Source of the DNA: Ilyonectria destructans
Lineage: Eukaryota; Ascomycota; Sordariomycetes; Hypocreales; Nectriaceae
DNA length: 64,000 bases
Direction of reading: 5' to 3'
Assembly (NCBI GenBank): GCA_020740775.1
Contig: JAHEWK010000008.1
Span: 682,001 to 746,000, forward strand
Shown here: positions 34,501-46,800 of the stretch, piece after piece
How the letters are laid out: every line of letters starts with the position of its first letter
Position numbering within the stretch: the first letter of the stretch is position 1
Position numbers and translations under genes: made by a program
Notes under the pieces: generated by a model
What the model saw: only the letters and a program-made list of their open reading frames with translations
Told to the model about the DNA's origin: nothing
The model's database searches: none

Positions 34501-37500
34501 TCGGTGACGGTTTGAAGGGGTCATCACCTTCTACGTACTCACCTTGCATCCTGCATACTAGGTACATATCGCACACGCGCACACACCTTCGCATACCTTG
34601 CTCCGGATCCCTACCACCTGCTTTAGCGATGAACGCAAGTCTCATGTACCCAACGAGACCTGGCATGGCGCAATCGGGCGCAATCGTGGGGACCAGGACC
34701 AGGTTGGTAGTTGTTGTTCTGTCGTTGAGCTTGCAAGCAGCAGCAAAGAGGGGGGTTCGTTTAACAAGGCTACAAAGGTGAGGTTAGATTGAACCCCGTG
34801 AATGGTCTCGTGACAAGTTGGACAGGGGCTCATAGGTCAGAAGAGAGACTGTAGAAACGAAAGTAAAAGGAATCAAGTAAGTCCTATGTAATGGAAAGCA
34901 ACAGGCGGCTACGGGCCAATCAGGGCGCGGGGAATGGCCGATGCCGCAATTCCGCACGTCGGGGGCTTGGAGCTTCCCGCCTCATACTACGTAGTAAGCA
35001 TCGCATGCCATAGCATGGGTCCTATGAGCACTCCCCGTCTTGTTGGTACCTGAGTGTACGGGATACGGGGTACGTACATGTCGAGTAGGCATCTTTCCTG
35101 TTTCTTTTTTCGGAAACGACCAATAATGACGGCACCAAGCGGCGAAAGGACGACATGGTTGCCACAGCTTCCGTCGCTTCCACCAGCTCGTAACCTGGGA
35201 TGCCTACCCTGTCGGCCAGCGTACCACTGCCACATCGGCGGTGCCGATGATATACTGTGAGGCGAAAGTTTCTTTGTCACTTCATTTGCAGCGGTTTCGA
35301 GTCGTTATCGCCAGGAGCTGGGAGCGGCGGATCCGAGTCGTTATCGCCAGGAGCTGGGAGCGGCGGATCGACCTTCCGTAAGCCGTTGGTTCCTTGGGTT
35401 GGTATCAGGAGCTATCTCTTGCACCGCCTAGGTAGCTAAGATTTGTTGCAATGCACAGGCCGTTCTGAGACATGCGCGGAAAGTAAGACAAGTCCAAGAA
35501 ACTGGGTGGACGATTCAGAGACAAGAACGGAACGCTTGCGGTGGTCCGCTTGATTGGCCACCCCCGGACTTTTTCTTAGGCCTGGGCCTCGGGCTTTTTG
35601 CTCCATCATGTGCCACGTCCCGTGGCTCCATGTGGGCTTTCCGATCCCCTCTCCCACCGAGCCAGCGAAACAAGAGCGTCTCCAACCTCCGACCAGCGAG
35701 CGAAACCTGGCTCGGGGGCGTGGGCATCGCATCGCAGCGCAGCCTCAAGCCGCCAGCCCGGCGTCCGGGATTACCTTCCCCAGCGGATCCTCTAGCGGTG
35801 TTTGGCGGGGTTCTCCAGCAGCTATAGAGCAGCTCACGGCGAGCACTACACCCATCAAGGACCCCCTAGTGGACTTGGGATGCGTGCCTGCCTGGGGGAG
35901 CAACGACCTTGTCCATGCCACGAGTGACCAGCTTTTGCCCCGATTGGTCCGAGCTCATCCAGGGCTTCTGCGCTGCTGTCAGAAGACAGCTCCCCGATCC
36001 AAATCTGTCGACGGAACACTGACCGGGTCGGTCGGTCGGTCTGTGCTGTCTGCTGCCCTTTCCTGGTGGGCTACGGAGCTTTCGATTTAGTACGACATTC
36101 ACGTAATGGCCAGGGTTGCAGGCTTCGGGAGGGGAGCGAGGGAGGGTAAGGTATTCTCTCGATGAACCGCCTACTACGTAGGCTCATGGCAGGCTGGATG
36201 CTAATGACATCCCCATGCAATCACAGTGGCCAGCAACAGCGGAGGGCATGCAGCCTCGGATTATTTGGGGGGGAGCGGGGGCGGGTTGTAGTCGTGACCT
36301 GGGGTAAATAAGGCACCATCAGCATTTTCTATTTTCCCATCTCTCGTGTGTGTGTCTTCTCTGTGCTCTATCTCCTCATGGCATGACACGGCCGAGTTGA
36401 CGAGGGAAAAAAGGTACGAAACGAATGTACTGATAAGGAGCCGAGGGTCCGGGGTGTGGGAGGGGTGGGATGGTGTGAGAGGCGTGTGCGTGAGGCGCCT
36501 TGCACACCAAACAGCTAAAATAGACGGCCAACGGGGAGGGTGGCGGTATTAATTCGAAGCAGGTACGGCCTTCGGTGGACAAGTACCACAAGGCCGGGAA
36601 CCAGGCCGGAGCGCGGGCATGATGCCGCAGCGATGCCGCATAGCGTAATAATAGGCTCAGGATAACAAGGCAAATCCGTGGTACGGAAATGGCAAAGGAA
36701 ATGGTGGAGGCGGGAGCGGCATGGGGAGATTTGATGCCAGCCAAGAGCAATGCCATGAGTAAGGTTGTTTTAGTCGAGGGAGCGAGGGAGTGAGGGTTGG
36801 GCGGATGTCGTCCCGGTTCCTTATCAGTCGGTCACTGTCGCAGTCACCTGGGCCGAGTGCATCATCCGGAGGCCGAGTTCTGTCCCATTTGCGCCAGCGA
36901 CTTCTGGGGACTGCTGCAACGGCATTGGTTCCAGGCCGGCGCTGCTGGGTACTCGCGCTTAAGCAGAATTCCCTGTTATCTTGTTTCCTCCCTCCCCCAA
37001 CTCGACTTCGTACTGCGTGTCTCCCTCGCAGCCCGTAGCACGCCCTATCCAAGTGTCAATGTTCCCCCTTCCGCGTCCATGTTCCCTCCACCCCCCGTTC
37101 CATCCCAGGCCAGTTCCCCCTCTTTTTGCCCACCTTGCCTGCCCGATTACCGACCGACTTCTGGCGGTACTGGGCTGTTTTCCCTGCATATCTGCGTCCC
37201 ATCCCCATCCCCCCCATCCGTCCTTTTGTCGGTGTTCAAGTGCCGCACGCCAAAAAGAAAAAAGAAAGGAAAAAAGGCACAAGACCACCCAAGTTTCGCG
37301 CCCAACTGACGTCGTGTCGGTACCCGTGTGTGTACCCCGCCGAAATAGGAAAAAAAGTGAGAGAAACTGCGATTTGGAGCTGATTGATAACGGTACCTCG
37401 TGCCCTTCTATTCGTCGCTGGCCCCATCACGTCACCCGCCAGTCCCAAAGAGTATCGACCCTGAAAAAAAAAAGTTGATCCACGCCCTGTTCTGTCTCAG

Positions 37501-39157
37501 TCGGTCGGTCTCAACTCTCAAGTCACTTTGACAAAGTCCTCTGCGCTGTACGCGGATGACCAGGGGCTTGGAGGAAGGTCGCATTTACACCACAGCACCA
37601 CAGAGAGCAGCACCTACGCCCTCTTGCAACAGAATCCAGGGCTGTTGACCGTCGACTCCAGGTTTACAGGGCTCTAGACCTCTGATTTCCCAATCTGTAC
37701 GTCCACGGCCGCTTCTCATCAGGGTTCTTCACCGGGCCGGTCTGGTCTTGTCTTGTTCGGTCTGGTGCGGTTTTCAAGCGCGCCGTCCAGACACCGTCAT
37801 CGCACCGCCATCACGCCTCATCTCCCTCTGTCCCCAGATCTGGAACCTTACCTGATCCTTCTACGGCTGCGCTTGATCCTCTCTTAGCCTCTGGCCGCCC
37901 TCGTTCGTGCGCGTTACTCCTACGCCTACTATTCCGACACCACACCCGCGCATATACATACACCATAGACCTCCCACGCACTCCCCACACACCGACTCAA
38001 TAACACCCGTACTGGAACCCATAACCCAGAACCCACAACCCATCACAACCCGCGCCGCAGAGCACCGCACCGCAACGCAACCTGCCTTATATTTTACTCC
38101 AACTCCTGCAGAGATCGGCCTGCCCGTTGTAACAGGTCTCCATTGCTCACCTTGACTCTGACTTGTCTCGACCCCGACTCGGCCAGACTCAACCAGACTC
38201 GACCAGTTTCGACCAGTCCCGCTTCGCTTCAGCTAATCGCCCGGCCTCCCCTTCAACTGCTCGACTGCACCGACCAGACACACGCCGACACGCACACACG
38301 CGCACAAACGCACGCAGGGACATAATCTTTAACAAGGACTCCTAGCTCGTGGCTCTTGGCTCGTGGCTCCTGATCCTGGCGACTTGGCTCCGCTTCTACT
38401 AGAACTCTTCGAGGCCAAGTTCCTAAAGGGCCCCCCTCCCCCAAAACCCACCTTCACCCACATCACACGGCGCCCACAGTCCACTTCTGCGCCGGTCGAC
38501 CAGGGTTCTTTTGCGTCGGTCGTCTCCTTTGCTCTTTTGGCCCCTCGATCCTTGACGCTCTGGCCCCCGCGACGCTCGTCCACACGATCCCAAAGCCTAG
38601 AGGTGTGCGCATTGAGCATTGAGCGTTGAGCGCAAGCCCGCCGCAAAACGCCGCGAAGCAGCATCGTGACCACCCTCGTCCGGCGTCTTTTCCCTTCTTC
38701 TTTTTATTCCCCTCCTCTCCTCGTCCCTGTCTCCCTCTTCCCTCTTCCCCTCCTTCACACGATACCCTCGCCCCTCTCTTTCCCTCAACCCTCCCACCCT
38801 GGCGGACTGACTACCTCTGCGACTACTGCCGCAGTCCTGCGCTGCTGATTCCGTTTCTGCACCTGCATTGGCCGGTTCGCTCGCCTTCGGCGCTCCCTGA
38901 TCCACCGCCATACGTTCGTTTTACGTACTGCACTCTGCTGTCGCTGTCCCATGAACTTCTGTTGCCATTTTCTCTCGGTCCTCCCCACCAGCCGTCCGAA
39001 TCACGCCCCGACGTCGTCGTCCTCGTTGGACAAATAAAAGCCCGGCGCCAGCTTGGCCCAGTGCCCGTGGCATCCCACCTTCGAAAGAGACGCGCGCTTC
39101 GACTCGCCTCGGTTTTTGCGACTTCCCCCTCCTCTTGCCTGCGAGCCACGCGCTATT
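31559..39157. other. 7.6-kb gene-poor tract upstream of NMR1
   Basis: No supported gene. 31560-34000 has mixed composition. A minus-strand open frame of 176 codons at 32418-32948 has no recognisable domain. 34980-35000 and 36170-36182 hold copies of the palindrome CTACGTAG. 36300-39157 becomes strongly pyrimidine-rich on the plus strand, with simple-sequence patches such as repeated GACCAG/GACTC words at 38170-38225. It probably contains the NMR1 promoter and a long leader. Candidate GATA sites are GATAAG at 36432, TTATCA at 36821, TTATCT at 36976 and GATAA at 37386. Confidence 0.45.
35298..35369. repeat. Perfect 36-bp tandem duplication (two units)
   Basis: Units 35298-35333 and 35334-35369 are identical, each beginning CGAGTCGTTATCGCCAGGAG and ending GGCGGATC. 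Each contains one TTATCG (GATA-type) word. The two fresh copies suggest a recent slip or duplication in non-coding DNA. Confidence 0.9.
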
Positions 39158-40528
39158 ATGCCCGCTCAACTAAACGGGTCCATGACCGCCAGCATCCCCC
39201 TCCGAGTCAACGGCGACCAGACCACTGTCCTCTGCAAGCAACACAAGCACTCTCGATCCTCCTACTCCGAGTCATCCCCGCTCGCCAACTCCCGAAATAA
39301 TTCCCTGACGTTCCGTCCGCCCAAGAGGCTCATGTCGAACCCGGACAAGACCATCGCTGTCATCAATGCCAGCGGGCGGCAGGCAGCATCCTTTATCCGC
39401 GTCGCAACCGCCGTCGGTTACCATGTTCGCGCCCAGCTGAGGAATCTCGAAGGGGTCGCGGCCGCCGAGGTGTCTACCAACCCCAACGTTACCGTCTTCG
39501 TCGGCGAGCTGTACACGAGACACAGTCCCTCAGACGTCAACCGAGACGTCACCAAGTACGGCCCGCTGGCTGGTGTAGGAGTCAACTATGACTTGATCCA
39601 CAACCTCTTCCGCGGAACCCAGCTGGCCTTTATCAACACCACTTTTTACGGCGACGAGATCCAGATCGGCAAAGCACTCGCCGATGCCGCCAAGCGCGCG
39701 GGTGTCCAGCACTACGTTTACTCATCCATGCCCGACCACGCTGCCTACAACTCTGGCTGGCCTTCGCTGCCCCTCTGGGCCGCTAAGCACGAGGTCGAGC
39801 AGTATGTGCGCCAGCTGAGGCTGCCTGCCTCGTTCGTGTACACGGGCATCTATAACAACAACTTCACCTCACTCCAGTACCCCCTGTTCTGCATGGAGCT
39901 CCAGAAGGACGGATCTTTTAGGTGGCAGGCACCCTTCCACGAGGACGCCAAGCTGCCCTGGTTAGATGCTGAGCATGATGTGGGACCCGCTATTTTGCAG
40001 ATCTTTAAGGACGGGCCATCCAAGTGGAACGGGGAGCGTATTGCGCTTGCATACGAGTACCTATCCCCCCGGGAAGCATGTAAGCTCTTTTCACGAGGCG
40101 TCGGCCGTCCAGTACGATATGTTCGGGGCCCCATCAATATCAACGTTAGGATCCCCGTCGGCTACCGAGAACAGCTTGTCGGCCTGGAGAAGCTCTTCAG
40201 CCCCGATGAGAAAGATGCCCGGAAACAGCCACCGTACTTTGGTGACCCCAAGCTGGAGATCAGCTGCCCTAGCGAAGCTCTGGAGCTGTGGGAGGGTCCC
40301 CGAGGACTGGAGGAATATGCAAGAGAAATGTTCCCCTTGGAAGAGGAGGCCAACGGCTTGACTTGGATGCTTGAGGAAGAAAGCGACGACGAGGACGTAC
40401 ATGCTGCGGCAACTTCCGTCGAGCAACTAAGAATCAACGATGTTGATGACGATAGCGACGACGACGATAATGATGACGGATTAGTCATGCGAGGCCGCAA
40501 GCGAGATGAAGAAGGGTGGTTGGCGTAA
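39158..40528 (+). CDS. NMR1: Nitrogen metabolite repression regulator NmrA/Nmr1
   Basis: One exon of about 456 residues. NmrA proteins are catalytically dead, NAD(P)-binding short-chain-dehydrogenase relatives that bind the GATA factor AreA/NIT2 and repress it when ammonium or glutamine is plentiful. The core starts KTIAVINASGRQAASFIRVA, with the Rossmann motif in the form NASGRQ. It continues through AFINTTFYGDEIQIGKALAD, YVYSSMPDHAAYN, YTGIYNNNFTSLQYPLF, LPWLDAEHDVGPAILQIFKD and VGYREQL. A roughly 65-residue N-terminal leader and a C-terminal acidic run (DDDSDDDDNDD) frame the core. The ATG at 39158 is preferred over an upstream in-frame ATG at 39053, because the upstream part looks like leader sequence; this is not certain. 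Length is a little longer than the Aspergillus protein. Confidence 0.95.
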   Translation: MPAQLNGSMTASIPLRVNGDQTTVLCKQHKHSRSSYSESSPLANSRNNSLTFRPPKRLMSNPDKTIAVINASGRQAASFIRVATAVGYHVRAQLRNLEGVAAAEVSTNPNVTVFVGELYTRHSPSDVNRDVTKYGPLAGVGVNYDLIHNLFRGTQLAFINTTFYGDEIQIGKALADAAKRAGVQHYVYSSMPDHAAYNSGWPSLPLWAAKHEVEQYVRQLRLPASFVYTGIYNNNFTSLQYPLFCMELQKDGSFRWQAPFHEDAKLPWLDAEHDVGPAILQIFKDGPSKWNGERIALAYEYLSPREACKLFSRGVGRPVRYVRGPININVRIPVGYREQLVGLEKLFSPDEKDARKQPPYFGDPKLEISCPSEALELWEGPRGLEEYAREMFPLEEEANGLTWMLEEESDDEDVHAAATSVEQLRINDVDDDSDDDDNDDGLVMRGRKRDEEGWLA

Positions 40529-41984
40529 TGAGGCTGCCTCCACTTGGAGGCTTCCCATGATCCCTCCAACACGGCGAAAAAGAGCGAGAACAAAAAAAGA
40601 GATCCAGCCCCAACCCTGAGATGTCCAAGCAAAGGGACTGAATGGTGGCGAGGATCGGCGACGATTGCATTTGGGCGGAGCGGAGTTGTGTTTATTTGGA
40701 CAGGGGGTCCAGGATATTGTGTGTCTTTTGGAGAGGCGTCATATGGGCGGTTTGGTCTGGGAATGAAATAACATGGCTGGTTGACGGACGACTTTTTGAA
40801 AACGATGGCGAACCAGCATCTGTCTCTCTCCCTCTTTCTCCTCTGCCTTGCGTGATGTTCGTGTCTAAGAGGATTTGCTTCATTGCCATTTCCCTAAGCC
40901 CAATTGCCTCAGCATCAAACTCGTCGTTCCAGTTTTCGGATAGTAATATTAATGTTGGTTCGTTCGAGTGGTTGACTAGGGTCAGTGAGAGCGAGATGGA
41001 TGGGATATATCCATCTCCCACGCGTTATCGCTTATCGACTCTGGCACAATGGGCTGATAACGCTGATATCGCTGATATCGGCCGCTGGGAGATAAGGAGG
41101 TGGGATGAAAACGAGGGTAGGATCAGATGCCAGATGAGGTCAGGCTGTGGAAGTCCCTTATCCTGCCCTTGTACATCGTCCAGCTCGCACGACGGCACGG
41201 CGACGGGACACGCGGACAAGCGCCCATGATGAATCCCGCGGCGTGACACTTGTGATACCATGCCGCTTCTCGTCGGCTTATCAGTATCTTGCACCGGATC
41301 ACAACCCAAACAACAAGGTAAAAGCACACGCTGATTGTTACTGACTACTTTTCAGCACAGGACAGGACACGGCACACCTTCTTATACCGGCCTCCCCGCC
41401 CACACCTCGGCCACACACGACTCCCCCATTACCATCCCGCCTGTGGCCGCCCGCACACCGCGTGGGGTTGGCAGCGGGAAAAAGCAGCTGGACGTGGGGG
41501 GAGGAGGCGCGAGAGCGACGCGGGCCGGCGAGAACGGACGGGGGTGGCGGGACAAGGGGTCAAGGCGCGCGGGGTGGGAGGAGGGGGATTATATGTGGCA
41601 AGGTCCTCTGCGGCCGCTGTGGGTTCTGGCCGTGGGTGCTTGTTCGTTTGGTTATTTTATCTGATTAGGTACGTGCGTGGTCTTGGGACAAAGTGAAGCG
41701 GGTTCTATGACCAAGGATGGCGTAGTTTGGTGGTTTATCGCTCGCGGATCCAGTCTCCGGCCCCCGCACCGGGAGCCTGCCGTGGGAAGGACGGGGGTCT
41801 AGACTCGGAGGATGCAGAGGCGGGATGTCATTGGAGAGATACGAGTGTCGGCGGAGAGGAAGATAGGGGCGGTTATGTGGACAAAGATATGACATTGGAT
41901 ACCACTATTTGAGCGAGACCTGGCTATCGAGCAACAACGCACCAACTTGTGTCCCTCAATCACTCGCTGCCTCGAGAAGCAGCA
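40529..41984. other. Intergenic tract 3' of NMR1
   Basis: No gene is recognised. 41025-41096 has a cluster of GATA motifs. 41340-41700 is G+C-rich with open frames on one strand but no domain. A partial PTR2 copy begins beyond 41984. Confidence 0.4.
41025..41096. promoter_or_regulatory. Cluster of GATA-factor (HGATAR) motifs
   Basis: Four matches to HGATAR on either strand fall within 72 bp: TTATCG at 41025 and 41032, TGATAA at 41055 and AGATAA at 41090, plus two GATATC words between them. AreA/NIT2-type factors bind such pairs. No gene start is recognised nearby, so a role is uncertain. Confidence 0.3.
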
Positions 41985-42200
41985 CCATACATGGTCAATT
42001 GGTATCTCAATATGATGTAAAAACTTAGCCCGCCCATGCCGCAGAGGCTCTGGACCGACGCCTTCAAAACCACACGCATTAGTTCTCGTTGCCCATACCG
42101 GTTCTCCTCCTCGACAGTCACGCCCGCACGACCCGCGCGACCCTCTGGTAGCTCATTGAGCTCATCTTCATGGATGACCAAGTCGCGGAACTGGATACGA
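41985..42200 (-). pseudogene. Detached duplicate of the last part of the PTR2 gene
   Basis: The minus strand encodes QFRDLVIHEDELNELPEG, then GVTVEEENRY, nearly the same as the PTR2 C-terminus QFRDLDIHEDELNELPEG and GVTADEENRY at 44731-44850. An extra RAG triplet is present. Similarity continues past the stop into the 3' flank (around GTCAATTGGTATCTCAAT, compared with GTTAATTGATATCTCAAT at about 44640). Upstream of about 42200 the match to PTR2 ends. This is a partial, promoterless copy about 2.6 kb from the full gene and cannot make a transporter. Confidence 0.85.
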
Positions 42201-44730
42201 CACGGGGCGCAGAGGGAAAAGGGTTGTGCCGCCCAATGTGGGTGCGAAGATTTGACTCGTTAGAGAACTTGTCGTTCTGGAGAAGACGTCAGAATCGATT
42301 TAGAAGTAATCTGGCACAAACATCACGCAGCTGCACTTGTTTTATTTGCCATCTTGAAGCGGCAATATAGCTCACCAGCCGCGACTCTAACTACATTGCC
42401 CTAACACTAGAGTCAGGGTGAATCGATTCGAGATGGATTCCAGACCCATTACATTAAGCATCTAGAGTGGTGGAAGATGTTGGTATCACACAGTAGCCAG
42501 ACCCTCGGTCATACCAGCGACGTACTCCTTGTACGCACCATAGTCTTTGCATGATTTCTAAGGCATTCTAGCTCGATGTCCCCGACGCAAAAGAAGGGGC
42601 GAAACTAAACAAATCTAGGAACGATGAATGGCAGTGGGAAAGAATTGGATGAGAAGGGGTAGCTGGGTTGTAAGCTGAATCGATTCTGAGCCAGTCACTG
42701 CTCTCAGAGGTTGAGATGTTGAAGGACGAGAGAGAAATCGAAATTGAATCAGGGCGAGAGGGAGGTATCGTCATGAGATGTTTAGTCTTTAAGCCACGTG
42801 GGAGCACCTGGCCCGTCTTCCGTTCAAGTTCGTCTTCTGTCCAAGACGTTTGTCGACCAGTTGGATGCGTCGCAATATGTACCGCTTGATTTTCAGCACC
42901 CATTAGCTACCGTGACGACGTTAGTAATCTGCTAGTTCTGTCATCCTGGTAATTCTGAGTCCTCTTGGTGCCAGTTGATGAAGTTGAGATCTGACGCACC
43001 TTGACGCACCCGTGTCCTCGACCGAGACTAAAACATACCAATTGGAGACTAGAGGGTCTTTTTTGTCCCTTTTGCCACTTTTTATGTCAATGATATACAG
43101 CAGCAGGCCGAATTTGCAGGCTATCTCAGGTAAAAGACTAATCGCCCATCCCGGGATTGTTTACTCCCCGCGGCGCTATTTCGAATCTGCCAATACGATA
43201 CGATGCGTAATGGGCGATACCAGTGCCTGTAGTCACGTATTGTGGCTCTATCTTTTTCGAGCTACCATTTGTCTATGAAGAATAGACTCTTCATCTCGAT
43301 TCAATCGCTAGCAATATAAGCCAAGCTTTGAGTGTAAGTTAGGACCGATTTCACCACCAAGACTACCGATGAGGTCAGCTTAGAGGTCACAGAGGAGGAG
43401 CCAAGGCCGGCCCAAAAGGGAAGGTAAATGATTTACCAAGTATTCACGCTGGCTTACACCTTTGTGACGTAGCTAGTACTTTAAGGATTGAAGACACACC
43501 TGCACCCTCTTTCAGTAAATACAAGCACAAGCTAGTAAATCTCGGCCACTTTTTCTACTTAGGGAACACTTAAGAGTGGTGTGTCTCAGCCAGTAGAATG
43601 GCAAGTTCCCCAAAATGAGCCGCCATAACCTAGCGCCGACAAGAAATATCCCCAACAGGACTCACGAGATTATTAGGTTTGGCTTGATAGAATTGTTTCG
43701 AAATGACTATCCCTCGTTTTAGGAGATAATAAAACGCGCTAATTAAAGTTTTCAATAAGGGCCTAACCGTGCCGTCTCAATTGAATATCCAGGCATTTAA
43801 TCGTATAATAAGAGTTTTGTATACTGCTCGTAGTCGCTATACTAATAACAAGACGCCTTCGAGTAGCTACAAGATTTGGACTGCCCGATCTGCAACATTT
43901 ACGACCAGCATCATATTGTTGGCCCCTAACACTTCATCCCAATGTGACGGGGGGAGATATGGATTCTGCTTCACGCGAAATATGATGAGTATTGTGTCTC
44001 GGATGCGGAGTATGGTGTAACTTTTACAACTGAAATGGAATTTAGAAAACGACTGTCCTGCAGTGAAGGCTACAATGGTAACCACAGTGTGATGTATTTA
44101 CCATTGTTAACACTTACTCGTGTCATGCGTAGGCGACTAGAGAACATGAGAGTCTTCATTTACAGAGGATGATTCCAGGTTAGGAGATTAATTGGATTTA
44201 GTTGAGAAGCCAGGCCTAGGTTACCGTTGGCATTGCAAGCGAGTTCAATGTTCTAAAGGTGCCACAATACCGTGGAAGCCTGCGATTCCGTGATTTTATT
44301 AGTAAAATGACTTAATGAGACTCTAGGATTATATAATCTTCTTCATTTGAAGCCTTAGCCTAGATCATGAACACACCAAGTCAACTTTCGACACCAAATC
44401 CCAGCACCGGCACCATTCCCATACGTGTACTCGAGCAATGAATAAGAGCCACTACAAGAGCTTAATCAGAGTTACGAGGCAAGACAAAAAGGGTACTATA
44501 AAATAATGAAGGAAAAAAGCATGCCCACTCAATTGCTTGAGCAGTACGGAGTGGAGTCACTTAGACCGCAGTAACTAGTCTTAATCGGCTAGCCCAACCA
44601 TTATTAAAACACTGACGTGTGTGTCAACACCATCACAGTAGTTAATTGATATCTCAATGTAATGTAAAGCCTTAATCCATCCATACTATAAAGATTCAGA
44701 CCTAATAGCTTCTGGATCACGCACATCTCA
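42201..44730. other. A+T-rich gene-poor tract
   Basis: No gene is recognised. From about 43300 to 44700 it is A+T-rich and stop-dense. A plus-strand frame at 43769-44020 has no known relatives. The last 100 bases are the PTR2 3' flank, which is shared with the fragment at 41985-42200. Confidence 0.45.
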
Positions 44731-46800
44731 TTAGTTCTCAGCACCCTTCAGGTCATACCGATTCTCCTCGTCGGCAGTGACGCCCGCACGACCCTCTGGC
44801 AGCTCGTTGAGCTCGTCTTCATGGATGTCCAGGTCACGGAACTGAAACCAGAAGCAGGTTCCAGCAATAAAGGCGAGAATGGCCACGATACCGTAGTTCC
44901 AGACGAGAAGGGGATCAGCCGCAAGACCGACCAGGGCCTGGCCGAGGGCGGATGAAAAGGCAGTCATGAACAGTGACACGGCCTGGACCATGGATCGCAT
45001 GTTCTTGGGGGCCTTGGAGAAGGCGTACTCGAGCGAGGTGATGGAGGCAAAGACCTCGGCGAGGGCGATGAGGACGTAAGATCCGGTCTGGGCCCAAACA
45101 TTGATGGGAGCTGGGGTACAGGTGACCATCTCACCCTCCGCATCGCTCCAGATCTTTCCAGATGCGTGGTCGCCACACTCGGACTTCTGGTAGACGTAGT
45201 GCTGAACAACAGCGGCCCAGATCATGGCGGCACAACCAACAAAGAAACCGGCGGTGATCTTCTTAATGGGCGTGAACTTGATGCCTGCCTTACGAAGGGC
45301 GGGATAAACGAAGAAGTCGTTGAGGGGGATAAAGATGAGAAGTGCGAAGGGGTTCAGGTTGGACAGAACGTCGTTGGGCACTCCGTGGAGCTCCATTGTC
45401 GCGGCCTGGGAGATGAGGTTGTTGTTGACTACGCAGCCAGTTAGCAACTTTTAAATCTACCATTAAACTCGGAACACTTACTCTGATTGTAGCAAAGCCA
45501 GAAAATGGGGTACCAGCAGAAGACGGCGCAAGCGGCGAACCCACGCTTCAGCTCGTCTACCCAGGCGTCGTCGAAGTTCATCCACTTTGGGCGGGTCTCG
45601 TCGGTAAAGTGAGAGGGCTTCACATTCTCCCAGAACGTGCCATCATGCATGTTCTTCCAGGTCTGGAAGGGATTGATAGACCAGCGGCCCTTCTGAGCGA
45701 GGAACCAAGTCTTGAGTGCTGGCTTGATGAGAGATCCGCCTGGTGGGCGCCTCTCATACTTGTCACGCCCCCACCACATGACGATCGGGCAGATGCAGAG
45801 CATGAGGCAAGGAAGAGTATAAGATAACCAGAAACCTACGTATTTCTCAGCGTACACCTAATACGTTTTTGAGCCATTAGCAATGTTCTAGGACTTCTAG
45901 CGAATTTCCTGGGGTTTATTTAGTCTTACCATCGAAATTTGACCGACAAGGGCTCCAACGTTGATGCAGAAGTAGAACCAGTTGTAGATTCGCTCGACAG
46001 TAACGGCTGGATCAACAATAACACGCTCGCCTGACTTGAGGGTTTTGACATGCATGAATTGTTCTCCAAGTTGTTCCACAATGAGCGGGCTGATGTTGGG
46101 CTTGAAGCCGCCGGTGCCGAAGCCAATGGTGAGGATAGCAATAACCATGGCACCTAAGGCACTATTGCTGTTCTTGAGGACAGGGGGAACCGCGGAGACG
46201 ATCAGAATGATGTGGCCGATAATGCCAATTCCCAAGGCGTAGTTGATGGTCTTGTAACGTCCCCAGTACTGGTCAGCCACGTACGCACCGGCGAGCGGCA
46301 TGAAGTACTGCCAGAACTGGTTGAAGGTGGTGAGGCCGGTGGACGCTCTCTGGCCCATGCCAAGGGCACCGGGCTGGTCATCTGAGTTGACAATAGCACC
46401 AGTGGTAGAACCATCGGGAAGAGGCTGCTGGATGAAGTTGGTGACTTGAAGAGTGGTCAGCTTTAGTTTGTCTCAATAGTTGAAGGGTGGGGCATGAAGA
46501 CTTACACACGACGGTGCAACCATAGTAGGAGAAACGCTCGCACAGTTCGATAAAGGCAATGCTGAAGAGCTTGAGAGGGATGTGGTTTGGCACTCGTCTC
46601 AGAGTTCCCATGTCTTCAGCACTTGGGAGCTCCAAGCCCTGCGTGGTCTGAATATCGAAGGCATTCTTGTGAGGAGCTTTCTCGGTGACGGTAGGCTCAA
46701 TGGAGATGGAATTTCGCTTCTCGTCAACGAGCTCGTCACGGAGCTCAGCACGCAGCTCAGCTCCAGCGATGGAGTCGGTCACGTCACCGGGGGGCGACAT
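44731..46800 (-). CDS. PTR2: PTR2-type proton-coupled di/tripeptide transporter
   Basis: Four exons (46800-46506, 46444-45930, 45857-45482, 45428-44731) give about 627 residues, the usual size for this POT/PTR family. It imports small peptides with protons across the plasma membrane. Signatures are ELCERFSYYGCTVVFTNFIQ, then GAYVADQYWGRYKTI (PTR2 signature 1 region), FGTGGFKPNISPL and CYNQINNNLISQAATMELHG. About 12 membrane segments are apparent. The acidic N-terminus and the short C-terminus (HEDELNELPEG) are cytosolic. An in-frame extension up to 46989 exists. 46800 was chosen because MSPPGDV sits in a good start context and the upstream part looks untranslated. Intron 1 ends in AAG. A truncated duplicate of the last exon lies about 2.6 kb away at 41985-42200. 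Confidence 0.94.

Noticed and set aside
35554..36090. A 178-codon plus-strand frame
   Set aside because: Composition is biased, there is no domain, and it lies in a simple-sequence-rich intergenic tract.
38160..38345. Tandem-like GACCAG/GACTC and CACACG words as a possible CRISPR or minisatellite
   Set aside because: The units are irregular, without constant repeats and spacers; it is simple-sequence drift in a pyrimidine-rich leader region.
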